A DNA stretch of 64,000 nt from Cryptomeria japonica (Eukaryota > Streptophyta > Pinopsida > Cupressales > Cupressaceae). Below the pieces are notes generated by a model. The model saw nothing but the letters and a program-made list of their open reading frames with translations. It searched no databases and was not told where the DNA came from. How positions within the stretch are numbered: the first letter of the stretch is position 1; every line of letters begins with the position of its first letter. Both the position numbers and the translations under genes were made by a program. Positions 9,647 through 19,460 of the stretch are shown here, one piece after another. Location: positions 365,683,667 through 365,747,666 of the forward strand of contig NC_081415.1 of NCBI RefSeq assembly GCF_030272615.1. The letters run 5' to 3'.

Positions 9647-10675
9647 CTATTGTGTACTAGCAGGGAGGATGTCAAACCCTTCATCCTCAGGTGCCTCAGA
9701 GAGGTTTTCACCATTGGATACGCTCTTTCTTTTTACTTTTGTTGGATCAAACAGTGCCACAGTGTGGTTTTCACTGTAAGATCCATGTTTTATCGTTATA
9801 TTTTTGCAGCTGAAAGGTTTGGCATCCGCCCTGAGGTATGCTGCGCTATTTAGTTCTATGGTGAATCCAGCTTTGTGATCCCCGCTTGGCAGGTTATCCC
9901 TTAATTCCAAAAAGTCAATGATGGCCTCATCGTTTTGGAAGAGGTCAGGACATGGGGGATTAGGTTGGTTCCATTTGATGAGTTCAGGGTGGATAATGGG
10001 CATTACTTCATCGATTAGGTTAAGTGCGCTAGATGTATCGGTGAGGGTTAAGACATTATGGTGAAGGTCATTGATGGTACTCTCCCTATCAGAATTAGGC
10101 ATAGGATGAGACGTAGGGTCTGTGGAAGATGTTTCCAGCTCAGGAACCCAAGAAGTCTTTATCTGTGCTTCTCCGTAAATAGGGATGTCTTTGTGTTGTG
10201 GAGGTAGTGATGTGTCTTCCTCATCTGAAGTGTTAAGCTATACAGAATCAAATTCCCATTCATGTGAGTCGGTCTCTGAGTCACTTTCCAGCATCCGATT
10301 ACTATACCATACTGGGATGTCCTTTGAGTTAAATACTGCAGGTGTGATTGGTTGATGTACCTTTGTAGATGAAATGATCGGTGCTGCAAGAAGGTCGATG
10401 GGGATTAAGGAATCCAATACGGGGAGTATCGGTAGTGTTGACTCAGTTGCTTTGGCTGGAACTGCTGGTGCCATAGATGCTGCTGCGGGTTTTGATACAG
10501 TTGTTGCTGCTAATGGTACTATGGATGTAATGGCTGCTACGGATGGGATTACTGGTTTGATTGGTGGGATGATTGGTATTGTAGACGGTGGTGTTGGGAT
10601 TTTGAGCTTCGGTGGGGCAATTGTGATGGTGCTTGATGCTGCTTTGATAATGAAAGGTGTCCTTTTTGCAGTAGG
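9647..10675 (-). pseudogene. Element A linker between G-patch and RT
   Basis: In frame with gag and pol. The first part (about 10675-10400) is rich in Thr, Ser, Pro, Ile and Ala with little predicted structure. It is followed by an acidic segment (10320-10200, many Asp, Glu and Ser) and a more conserved region up to 9650 that element B shares almost residue for residue (42286-42780). Stops lie at 10240-10238 and 9649-9647. I do not recognise a domain. In polyproteins of this type it would be a spacer or an N-terminal RT extension. Confidence 0.7.
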
Positions 10676-10726
10676 CTAACATAATGGTTTGCTGGGTTTT
10701 CCTTTGAATTTGAGTTTAGGAAAGAT

Positions 10727-10867
10727 CTCTTTTTCAAAGCCGAGGCCTGTATTACCTTTGGGCTTGAATTTCGACAGTAGAGGTTCATGTCGTCCTTGTT
10801 TGCAATATCCCAAAGCACTCTGACCATCATACCCCATTCTTTGCATAATGAGGAGACCTTTGCCATA
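10727..10867 (-). CDS. G-patch domain in element A polyprotein
   Basis: About 47 residues with the G-patch glycine pattern: YGKGLLIMQRMGY, then LGYCKQGRHEPL, then GNTGLGFEKE. G-patch domains are glycine-rich RNA-binding modules, known after the protease of some betaretroviruses and in cellular RNA-processing proteins. Here it follows the protease region and precedes the linker to RT, and it is conserved in element B (41590-41730). This suggests nucleic-acid binding or helicase-cofactor recruitment during replication. Confidence 0.75.
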
Positions 10868-11110
10868 CTGCTCTGTAGGAAGTTTAACTTTCGGTATATC
10901 AGTGGTGATGGGATCTTTATAGATCCATTCTGCTAAGTCCTCATCTTGGGTTTCTTCTTCTTGTCTCTTTCCAGGGATGAAAGGTGTCAAAGCACATGCT
11001 GGCATGATTAGTGGTTGTTGGAGTAACTGCTGTGGTTTACCATGTGTTCTAGGAGAAGTGGGCATTTGTCCCACACAAAAGAGTTGACTCAAGTTGTATT
11101 CCCCAAGACC

Positions 11111-12205
11111 TTACTCTGCTATCTTCATCTTAAGCTTTTCTTGCTTGGGTATAGTGGTGTTTGAACTGGCAAGAGAGGCGAGACTTATATATGATGTGGA
11201 GGAAATGGCTTCTCTATTATTAGGAATAGTAATCTCTGGTTGATGGCTGATATTATGATAGTACGCAAAGGGATTTGCATCGCCCAGGATTGTGATCTCT
11301 ACACCGTTATGTGGGAACTTGATACATTGATGGTAGGTAGATGGAATGGCTTGCATGGCATGTATCCAAGGTCTTCCTAACAATAGATTATATGGTAGAG
11401 GAAGGTCCAGAACCTGATAGATGATGTGCTTTACCACGAGGCCCACTCGGATTGGTAGTACCACAGCTCCTTTGGATGAACGCTCTGCATCATCAATTGT
11501 GATCTTCTTACGAGGATCCACTGATTCTACTACATATCCCAATGCTGTGACCAATTGTAGTGTACAAATATTCAGGCCTGCTCCATTATCGATCAAGACT
11601 TGCTTGATCCTATGCTGGTTAATAAAGCCTTCAATGTGTAGCGAAGCGTTATGAGGTTGTTGGAAGAAAGAGTTGTCACTTTCGGAAAAAGTGAGACAAG
11701 GTGATGACTTGAGACTTCCAACCATGGCTTGAAATTGGTCTGTATTCAGATTTGCAGGGACTGACACCTCTTGGAGTGCTTGATCCAAGATAGTTTTATG
11801 GGATGGCGATAGGCGCAATAGTTCTAAAATGGATATAAGTGCAGGTGTTTTGTCTAATTGTTCCACAAGATTGTACTGCTTTGGGATGGAGGTGGTGCCT
11901 TGTGGAGCTGCCTTTATGGTGACCTTGCCACGACGTGAAACAACATTGCAATTTGAGTTGGGATTTTTGAAGGTTATAGTTGCAACTTGTTCACTGGCAT
12001 CATACAAGTGATTTACAGTATAATTATACGCAGCCTGTGTATAATCAGTGGTATCAGTGCCTCTCCTGGAAGTGGAAGGACCCCTTTGATCTTGTGATGG
12101 AAGTGGATTTTTGAACATCAGATGATCATTATTTGTTGTTTTTGGGTCATGTCCTTCTATTTCAATTTCTCTTCGGTCAATAAGATCCTGAATAAGATCT
12201 TTCAA
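11111..12205 (-). CDS. Element A protease region (open segment)
   Basis: A 364-codon open piece of the polyprotein. The aspartic protease spans about residues 185-290 (11653-11336), with the active-site segment VLIDNGAGLNIC (Asp206) and, later, LPYNLLLGRPWIH, the usual LGRPW motif before the end of Gypsy proteases. The active site is DNGA rather than DSGA or DTGA, and element B has the same, so this looks like a family trait. The pre-protease motif ISILELLRLSPSH is typical of Tat-type elements. The piece ends at TAA 11113-11111. Confidence 0.85.
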   Translation of the reverse strand: MKDLIQDLIDRREIEIEGHDPKTTNNDHLMFKNPLPSQDQRGPSTSRRGTDTTDYTQAAYNYTVNHLYDASEQVATITFKNPNSNCNVVSRRGKVTIKAAPQGTTSIPKQYNLVEQLDKTPALISILELLRLSPSHKTILDQALQEVSVPANLNTDQFQAMVGSLKSSPCLTFSESDNSFFQQPHNASLHIEGFINQHRIKQVLIDNGAGLNICTLQLVTALGYVVESVDPRKKITIDDAERSSKGAVVLPIRVGLVVKHIIYQVLDLPLPYNLLLGRPWIHAMQAIPSTYHQCIKFPHNGVEITILGDANPFAYYHNISHQPEITIPNNREAISSTSYISLASLASSNTTIPKQEKLKMKIAE

Positions 12206-12211
12206 TCGATG

Positions 12212-12253
12212 ACAATTACTTGTCTTGTGTCCTCTCCCTTGGTGGAAATCACA
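12212..12253 (-). CDS. Zinc-knuckle-like motif, element A
   Basis: The motif reads CDFHQGRGHKTSNC: C-x2-H-x4-H-x4-C, a variant of the CCHC nucleocapsid knuckle with His in second place, as seen in Tat-type elements. It sits between gag and protease, right after two in-frame stops. In element B the last Cys is Phe (about 40198-40239). Confidence 0.7.
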
Positions 12254-12391
12254 GTGTTCAGTATCTCGCCACCATGTGGGTTTGACCTAAGGTTCATAGT
12301 TTGATGTTTTAGGGAGAGTGACCAAATTTTGAGAAATGAGTTGTCGCAATACTGTTTCAATGGGTTCCCCTAAGGGAGTGTATGTGCGTTT

Positions 12392-13645
12392 CTATTTTTG
12401 CTGACGAGGTCTTGGTTCATCGTGAAATGTGATGCGACTTTGATTAGAAGGAACATTTGTGTTATTCTGAGGTGGAGGATTCTGTCCTGCAAATCGAACC
12501 ACAGGTTGTGCATTTTGGATAGTCCGGGCATCCACAGCCCCATCGTTGACGATATTCTTGTTTTTATTCCAGAAGCTTGGTTTATCACTATTGAAGCATG
12601 GGCGAGGACCATCCTTTGGTTCATTATAGATTTTGATGAGCCCTTTCTTGATGAGTTCCCTTTCACATTTCAAACCCTTGGTGATCATATCATTAAAAGA
12701 GTCTGTGTCTTTGACATCCAGGTGAAATTCCATTTCTTCATTTAAGTTGGAAATGAATATTTCCACTAGTTCTCGTTCAGGTAACTGAAGAGAACGTCTG
12801 CTAGACATTTGGCGCCATTGTTGCAAGTTTACTGAGAATAGTTCACTTGGTTTTTGTTTGGTGTTGCACAGATCGACCATGGTGATGTCGCGTTCAATGT
12901 TATGAGAGTAATGAGCTAGGAACTTCTGGATGAGTTCCTCAAATGTTCTAATGCCACCTGATAGTCGGGAAAACCATGATGTGGTTGTTCCTCCCAAGCT
13001 TTGGGGAAAAAGGTGCATTAGGTATGTGTCTTCATATGCCACTTCGAGACAAGCGGAATGAAATTCTCTGACATGATCACGAGGATCTCCCTTTCCTCTA
13101 TATTTTTTGAATTTGGGTGTTTCGAATCCTCGTGGAAAGGGTGGCATATAAAGATTCCGATCAAAAGGATAAGGACAGATGTCATTGAGTGAGAATTGGT
13201 TGGTCTTGACACCACTATGAAGTTGTTGGGTGAGATTCTTGACTTGTTGCCGCAACATCTCCATTTCAGTTGGAGGAGGAGGTGGTGGGTTACCTCGAGG
13301 AATGTTATATCTGATGGGATCTCTACCTCTTTCCTCTTCATGACAACTTTGTCTTTCTGATGCTTGTCTTAATTGGGCAAGATCAAAGTCAGAGGGGAGT
13401 TTTGCTCCTTCTTGAGCGAGCTTTAAAAAGTGAGCATCCGCATTGCTCCTGAGTATTTCGTCAAAAAGTCTGTTAAAGAGAGGGTTATGCTGGGCCCTTT
13501 CTATTGTTGCAGGAGTGGGAGTACTTGGGTTTTCATCATTTGCATTTCCTCCAAGTGCTTCTTGAAATTCATTGAGATTTTCCTCTTCTTCTTCTTCTTC
13601 CATTTCTATTTCTCGTTGCCTTGACTGTGATCAGGTTTGGGCCAT
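12392..13645 (-). pseudogene. Element A gag
   Basis: The N-terminus is very acidic (a run of Glu), followed by a region with IRYNIPRGNPPPPPP and a coiled-coil-like stretch. Then comes the retrotransposon gag core: GDPRDHVREFHSACLEVAYE, TTTSWFSRLSGGIRTFEELI and FLAHYSHNIERDITMVDL, with the usual WF, F and Y positions. It forms the particle shell and binds RNA. The family start is at 13645, but codon 5 there is TGA, so the open part begins at the next methionine (13603). It ends at the TAG at 12394-12392. Confidence 0.85.
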
Positions 13646-16330
13646 TTTGTTTACAAGCTTTTGTTGAAGTTGTGTGAAAATGATGATGAGTTTTTGATGA
13701 AATGAGAGATTGATGGTTGGTGAATTGTGTTGCATGTGGATCTCTAGCACTTTTAAGGTAGATGTAACTAAAATTCCTTCTTTGAATTGCTTGTTTGTTT
13801 TGATAAGGTTGGATGTGATAAGGTGTAGAGAAATCTGAGATGTGTTATAGATTTAACTACCTAGTAATGAGAGGATTCACTCATGAACTAGTTTTAACCT
13901 CCGTAGATGTGTCTCTTAGGATGAGCTTATCCTAGATATAGAAACAATCTAAAAAGTGATGTGATGCATTTGATTCAAGCAATATCTAAAAAGAGAACTT
14001 GGAGCAAGAACCTCTTAATGTTTTGAGAGTTGGAACAGATTGATGATGAAGTGATGATGTATGAGTAAGACAATGGATGAAAATGTTTTTAACTTTAATA
14101 AAAGCTTTGTGTCACAAATGGGACAAACTCTACCTCTTCCCTTTTGGGTGTTGGTGGTATTTCTCGAGCTACGTTGTATGTGATACAGACGTTTGGGAAA
14201 AAGTTGGGATTAATCTTACCTCCTTGGTTTTTTGTGATAACTCAGAGCTCTATATTGCATAAAAGCTCTGCGGTTCAATGTCTCTGAATCAAATTCATTT
14301 GTTTTGCCTTGAAGGTAGAGACGCATGTGACGCAGAAAAATTCTATGTGAGACAAAGATTTGTCTATTTATATAGAAGAATTTCCTCCTTTTGATCAAAG
14401 CCTTTGAGCTTAATGGTCTTCTTTTCAAGTTGATATTCTGATGACGCTTCTTCTTTCGCAAGATGTGAAGAATGGTCATAAACTTTTGATACTTTTGTTG
14501 TTTGCACTTTGTTTTTGATGTGTTTGGTTGTTTTGAGAAATGTTTGGTTGGATGAATACTTTGTTTTTGGAAGTGATCTTCTTTTGATGTTTCTTTGACA
14601 AGAAAACAAAGCAAGCACACAAACACAAGAATGTAGCCTCAAAGGCACAAATGAGTATGGGTCTAGATCAACCCAATCCTTGGACTTGTATATGACCCTT
14701 CCTTTAGATATATTGTAAGGTGTATTTCCAAAGCCTGAAGTTGGCTCAATTTGCACTTGGTCTTTAAAACGAACACACTTCAAACACTTTTTATCCCTAA
14801 GGTCAAATGCCCAGTTGTGATAAATTTAGCCCACATCTTGATATTTCTTCGACTTTGGTACTACATACCTTATGAATCCCGCCTTGGCAGGTAAGGATGT
14901 GATATACTAAGTCTTGCACAAGCATAACAAATAGATGATCCCTATGATGGGGGAGTCACCACTTTTATCAAGCCACAAGTGACTTTTCAAAAAGCTATGT
15001 TTCTACTCAAGGAAATATGTATGGTGAGTATCTTGGGAGCAAAACCATCTATGCTCTTGCACTAAATTATATCGCAAATATCCTCAATCAATAGAACGGG
15101 TGGGCTACTACTTAAAGGTGTTTAGTCATGTTTGATGTTTTTGGACATAAGTTCATTCTGCAATGACTCACTTAACAGCCTTGTAACTAGTGGTGGGGCC
15201 CATTTGTCCTTTCGACTAGTTACACAGTAGGAACAACTATACCCAAGGCTACAACTTTCGCTCTCACTCGATTTCTATAGTGGCTCGAAGGATTTACCGC
15301 GCGAGGTCGTTCCCAAGAGTGATGTGTCTCTTGGCAGGCCTCTCTTAAAAAGATAAAATTTTTGAGTGTTACTAACACTTTTCTCTTGCAACTAGGACCA
15401 TGAGAGCCAAAGGAGAGGATAGTGTGTGTTAGAAGTAGGACCACTCAACCAACTCTTTTGCACAAGTGTGCCAAACACAAAATTCACTTGTTCCTTTTAA
15501 CTTGTTATCGCAATGATTTTCTATCTATTTGGAGATGTTGCTCCAACAATCATGGTGTTCTTTTTAATTTTCAAAGGCAATTGTTTGAGTAAACTAGAAT
15601 TTGAAAATACTGGTCAACTTAATGAAAAACACGTTTGCATGAAGTAAAATTGCTTTAAAAATGAGACAAGTTGATTGTGAATTTTATTTGCACCAAAAAT
15701 GGAAGTGTGGATTGTGAGTTTTATCTTGATGCAAGAAATAAAATTTGCCTTGTTGATTTTAAGCACCAAAAGAATTTGTTCCTAACTTTGCAAAAAAAAT
15801 AAATTTGCATGTTTGTTTTTGTGATTCTTTTTAACTTTGAACAAGTGTGATTCTTCTTAGAGCTCTAAATGAAAGATGTGGTTCTTTTTAAAACTCCAAA
15901 TGAATGTGTAGTTGATTTTAACCCAAAAGGAAAATGAATTTATTTTATCCTAACTTGAAAGATGAAGTTAGAAATATGAACAAATTTATTTCCTAAGCTA
16001 AAATTGCTAAAAAATCCTATTGTAGGGGTTAGTTAAAACCTGCACAAAAGATAATTAGTTAGAAAAATCCGCATGTTTTGGTGGGCTTCGACAAGCCTAA
16101 AATTTTTGGTTTTCAGTTACAAGGAATTTTCTTACAACTCTCTGTTACAATAGCTCTACTCTATGTGAAAATAGAAGTGCTATTTAACATGAAAGAGCAA
16201 CAATATAGACAATAGCGCTAAAGTATCAATTTGCGAAGGTGCTAAATTGAGAACAAAAAAATGCAAGAGAATGATCTGTGTGTCAATTAAAACATTCAAA
16301 AGTTAGTAGTCTTCAAAATGATTGCTCTTT
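13646..16330 (-). mobile_element. Element A leader between PBS and gag
   Basis: A 2.7 kb untranslated leader with clear similarity to 36205-38805 of element B over most of its length. It holds a few TAGCGCT-type repeats close to the PBS (about 16160-16250), a possible short ORF (14626-14216) and otherwise no gene. Leaders this long before gag are known in Tat/Ogre-type elements, where an extra ORF can occur. Confidence 0.75.
14216..14626 (-). CDS. Possible leader ORF of element A (136 codons)
   Basis: A basic protein with no recognised domain. Its C-terminal 90 residues align with the leader ORF of element B (37819-38319), sharing stretches such as MTILHILRKK, RRPLSSKALIKRRK and NRQIFVSHR. 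The N-terminal parts differ by indels. Both copies are open across the shared part while gag and pol of the same copies carry stops. With only two copies this could be chance. Confidence 0.3.
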   Translation of the reverse strand: MFVCLLCFLVKETSKEDHFQKQSIHPTKHFSKQPNTSKTKCKQQKYQKFMTILHILRKKKRHQNINLKRRPLSSKALIKRRKFFYINRQIFVSHRIFLRHMRLYLQGKTNEFDSETLNRRAFMQYRALSYHKKPRR

Positions 16331-16350
16331 GATTCACGTCGGGTTCACCA
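16331..16350 (-). promoter_or_regulatory. Primer binding site for tRNA-Trp, element A
   Basis: On the minus strand this reads tggtgaacccgacgtgaatc, two bases inside the LTR end. From memory of plant tRNA-Trp(CCA), whose 3' end is gattcacgtcgggttca plus CCA, it pairs over all 20 bases. Element B has the same site with one change (36185-36204). Confidence 0.8.
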
Positions 16351-16732
16351 AATGATGTCATGGAAATGGGGACAAGGCAACAACAAAGTTCAATGTTAAT
16401 AAGTTAGTTTCAACCATAAAAACAAAACAAAGAACTAAAAACCATTCCAAACATATCAAAAGAGATTTCAAAAAGCATGAAAGAAGTTTAACAAAATAAA
16501 AGAAAGGAGAAGAGCCTCCCTAAGATGCTTCCATGATGCCTTTCGATGCTTCTCCCTTGTTTCTCCCCTCTCCAAGTCCCATGGATGCCATATGGAGATT
16601 CAAGATGGTTGAATATGATAAGCAAATGCTATGCAAGTGTAGATAGTGATGCTATGAAAAAGCTCTATGCTAATACCAGTATAACAACAATACTCTAATG
16701 CTTCTTCTTTTTTTTCTTGAGGAGAAGGGGTC

Positions 16733-16740
16733 TATTTATA
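16733..16740 (-). promoter_or_regulatory. TATA box of element A LTR
   Basis: Reads TATAAATA on the minus strand in the context cttctataaatagaccc. Element B has the same box at 35701-35708. Transcription would begin roughly 30 bases further on, putting about 350 bp of LTR before the PBS as R-U5. Confidence 0.6.
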
Positions 16741-17376
16741 GAAGAAATGGGGAAATGAAGGGTTAAGATTGAGTAATCTTAACAAGGGTTAGGATTGAAA
16801 GATATTCAATCCATGTGAGACTTTCAACCCAATCCCATGTTGACAAGTGTCACCATGAGGAGGCTTGAGAGGAGAGATAAGGAGCATTAAATGCTTGAGG
16901 GGACATGATGGTTACCCTAGTCAAAGAAATAAATGCTTTGAAGAGACACATGCATTACATGAGGGTTAAGTTAGGGGTCAAAGTCCTTAACCATGGGTGC
17001 AAATGGAATTAACAATTAATGGTCATGTAAAAGCCATAAGTGGTTTGGAAGACTTTAGAGGTTAATTTGTTGAACACACAAAGCATTAATTGATTTTCAA
17101 AGACTTTGGAGTCTTTGAGAAGTGACTTCAATTTGCTTAGGAATGTGACAATATTTAGGGGATGGATTAGGTTAATTAGGAAAGGTTTAGAAGAATCTAG
17201 AAGGGCTTTTAGGCATGCAAGTGGATTTTGTAGGAAAATGCAAGTGGGAGGAATTTTGGTATTTTCAATTAAAATAAAATCATTTATTTCAGTTAAATGG
17301 TGTAATTTGCATTTGGATAAATATTCAAATAAATATTAATTTATTTAAATGAGAAAAAGGAAGATAAAGCATTAAA

Positions 17377-17770
17377 ATGCTTGAAGACTTTGAGGGAAAC
17401 CATTAAAGGCTTGAAGACTCTAAGGGAAGCAATTAAAGTCTTAAGAAGACTATAGAAGGAAGCCATCAAGTTTGAAGACTTTAAAGCCATTAAGTTTTGA
17501 AGACTTTAAGGGAAACCATTAAAGGTTTGAGAAGATTCTAGAAGGAAGCCATTAAGTTTGAAGACTTTAAGGGAAACCATTAAAGGTTTCAAGTGGGTGA
17601 GGATAAATAGGATTTTAAATAAATAATTTATTTAAAATAGTTGTGCAACTTGCATTTGTAGGAAAATGAAAGTGGGTGGAGGATAAAGGTGATTTAAATA
17701 AATGATTTATTTAAAATAGTTGTGCAACTTGCATTTGTAGGAAAATACAAGTGGGTGAAGGATAAAGGTG
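17377..17770. repeat. Tandem repeats inside element A LTR
   Basis: Two kinds. At 17377-17600, four to five irregular copies of a unit containing gaagactttaagggaaacc and attaaagg. At 17612-17770, two copies of a unit of about 80 bp containing ttgtgcaacttgcatttgta and an AT-rich palindromic stretch. Element B has a single version of the latter (about 35040-35100), so these expanded in the A lineage. Confidence 0.75.
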
Positions 17771-18077
17771 AATTAAATAAATGTTAATTTATTTAAATGT
17801 GAGAGGTGGGATTTTGGGGGATTTAAATAAATATTAATTTATTTAAATGTGAGAGAATATTTAATTAAATAAATATGATTTATTTATTTAATTAATGGTT
17901 TGAATTTGGTAAGTGAATTAAATCAAATAAATTGAATAATTTATTTAATTAATAGGAGAAGAGGGTTAAGATGAATTAATTAAATATATTAATTTAATTA
18001 ATTATTAATTGATGGTTAAATAATCAAATAAATATTAAATATTCATTTAATTAAGTGGACAGATTTATGTGACTACA

Positions 18078-19460
18078 GTACCTATACACACGTAAGAAGG
18101 AAAATGTTGGGGGTTGTGTTTTGTAGTTTGCTTATGTTAGACCCCCGTTTTGGTGTTTCCACCTCCACAGAAAACCCAGATAAAAGCCACGAGGAAAATA
18201 AATGATAAAGATAATTGAATGACAATGAAAGATAAAAGAACGATAAAGCGTAAGATAAATGGAAAAGAGAAAAAATAAACTCTCAGTTTAAAGATGCTAT
18301 GACAATAATGTTGTGAACTATTCAAAAATTTGCAACAATAGTGGTCTTCATGATAGGAAATGTGAATGTTGTCCAAAGAGGTATCGCCAAGAGCTCCAAC
18401 CTAGAACAAGTATACTCAAAATGGCAAAAGATCCCAAAACAAATTTCAAACGGGAGAGATATAAGCCCTGGAAGGCAATCCGACATCGGTGGGCGTATGC
18501 AGGAGTGTTACGATTCCTTCTGGGCATAGCGTAACGCTCAAATGACCACCTATAGACTGCCAGATTCGTGGGATGATAGCGCATTGCGCAGATGTCTCAG
18601 CGTCTTGTCCTAGTCCTCGAAGGTGACAGGTTGGCGGAGTTGGTAGAGACTAGTTTGGAGATGATGAGGTGATCCCAGGTGGACAAAAGGACAAAGGTGG
18701 TGACACCCTACCTTGGATAGCATGGAGGAAGGTGCCATTTGTTGCATTGAGTTTGCATAGGGTGAGATTTTTGATATTACATTAAGTGCAATAAATAATA
18801 ATAAAAATGATACATACCAGACATGTCTGTAAAAAATATATTTATTCGCACATGTAATTATTATGGAGAAGAAGACCAGAGATGGTTGGTCAAGGAGTAC
18901 AATTGACCCGACTATTCCATACTACCTTCCTTGGTGGTACACAACATATTTAAAGGACCCAATGGTTGCCAATAGGAACACAACCGCCAACCAACCAACA
19001 CACTAACTACTCGAGAGTGACAACCTACTTAACACAAATAATTAATACATTGGCATATAACAAATATTATCAAACATAACAATAGGCATTTTATGCCAAC
19101 TACACCCTTCTTGACTTCCTCCTCACATAGAAACTTCTTCTTGCCCTAATAACATCTTCGATATACTCTCTATTAATGACAACATTATTGAATAGATAAT
19201 ACTCTTTCTTTTGACATCAAAAACAACTAATCTTTCCACCTTTGATGTGAATGACAACTTCCAACAAAAGAGAGGTTGGGAAACCTAGAAAACTGATGGT
19301 TTTTTTTGGAGAATTTTAGATTTATTTCTTATTAATTTTAATGCATGAGAATTCTGATTTTTTTTGTAAATGATTGAATTTTAAGTTTATGAATGCAAAC
19401 CTAGTTTCTATTAGATAGTGAAACTTGTAGGTGAAAAACTATTGAAGAGAATATGGGCAT
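18078..19460. other. Unassigned spacer between elements A and D
   Basis: About 1.4 kb without a recognised gene. At 18090-18180 there are short G- and C-run motifs resembling LTR ends (ttgggggttgtg, agacccccgttttgg), and a possible TATA-like tatttaaagg lies near 18948, so it may hold remains of another LTR. The reading frames at 18313-18584 overlap on both strands and show no family motif. Confidence 0.4.

Larger units (their letters stand above)
6338..13645 (-). pseudogene. Element A gag-pro-pol polyprotein, seven stops, no frameshift seen
   Basis: A single reading frame of 2,436 codons runs from an ATG at 13645-13643 to the stop at 6340-6338. Every gag, protease and pol segment lies in this same frame. 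It is broken only by stops: codon 5 (TGA), 12394-12392, 12289-12287, 11113-11111, 10678-10676, 10240-10238 and 9649-9647. At several of these element B has a glutamine codon, fitting C-to-T change. The start was chosen because element B has the same N-terminus with an intact start at 38806. Sub-parts are listed separately. Confidence 0.85.
4047..18077 (-). mobile_element. Element A: Ty3/Gypsy, Tat-type, minus strand
   Basis: Reading on the minus strand: 5' LTR (18077-16353), tRNA-Trp primer site (16350-16331), long leader, gag, zinc knuckle, aspartic protease, G-patch, proline/threonine-rich linker, RT, RNase H, second archaeal-type RNase H, integrase with HHCC and GPY-like parts, then a 3' region of about 2.3 kb. 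The dual RNase H order RT-RNH-aRNH-INT is typical of the Tat group. No 3' LTR is found. The element stops at the right LTR of element C, so either C inserted here and the 3' LTR lies left of the window, or the end was deleted. Element B (34780 onward) is a sibling in opposite orientation. Confidence 0.9.
16353..18077 (-). mobile_element. Element A 5' LTR (1,725 bp)
   Basis: On the minus strand it begins TGTAGTCACATAAATCTGTC and ends CATCA, two bases before the PBS. The same ends occur in element B (34780-36182). It is 320 bp longer than the B LTR, mainly through internal tandem repeats (17377-17770). It has a TATA box at 16740-16733. There is no second LTR in the window for comparison. Confidence 0.88.

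Noticed and set aside
10374-10679. Plus-strand 101-codon frame rich in Gly, Ala and Ile opposite the element A linker
   Set aside because: It is the antisense of the Thr/Pro-rich linker; low-complexity codons give open frames on both strands. A similar antisense frame exists in element B (42050-41778).
15220-15444. Leader frame of element A with a counterpart region at 37036-37248
   Set aside because: The DNA is shared, but the frames diverge at their ends through indels; no sign of coding constraint by eye.
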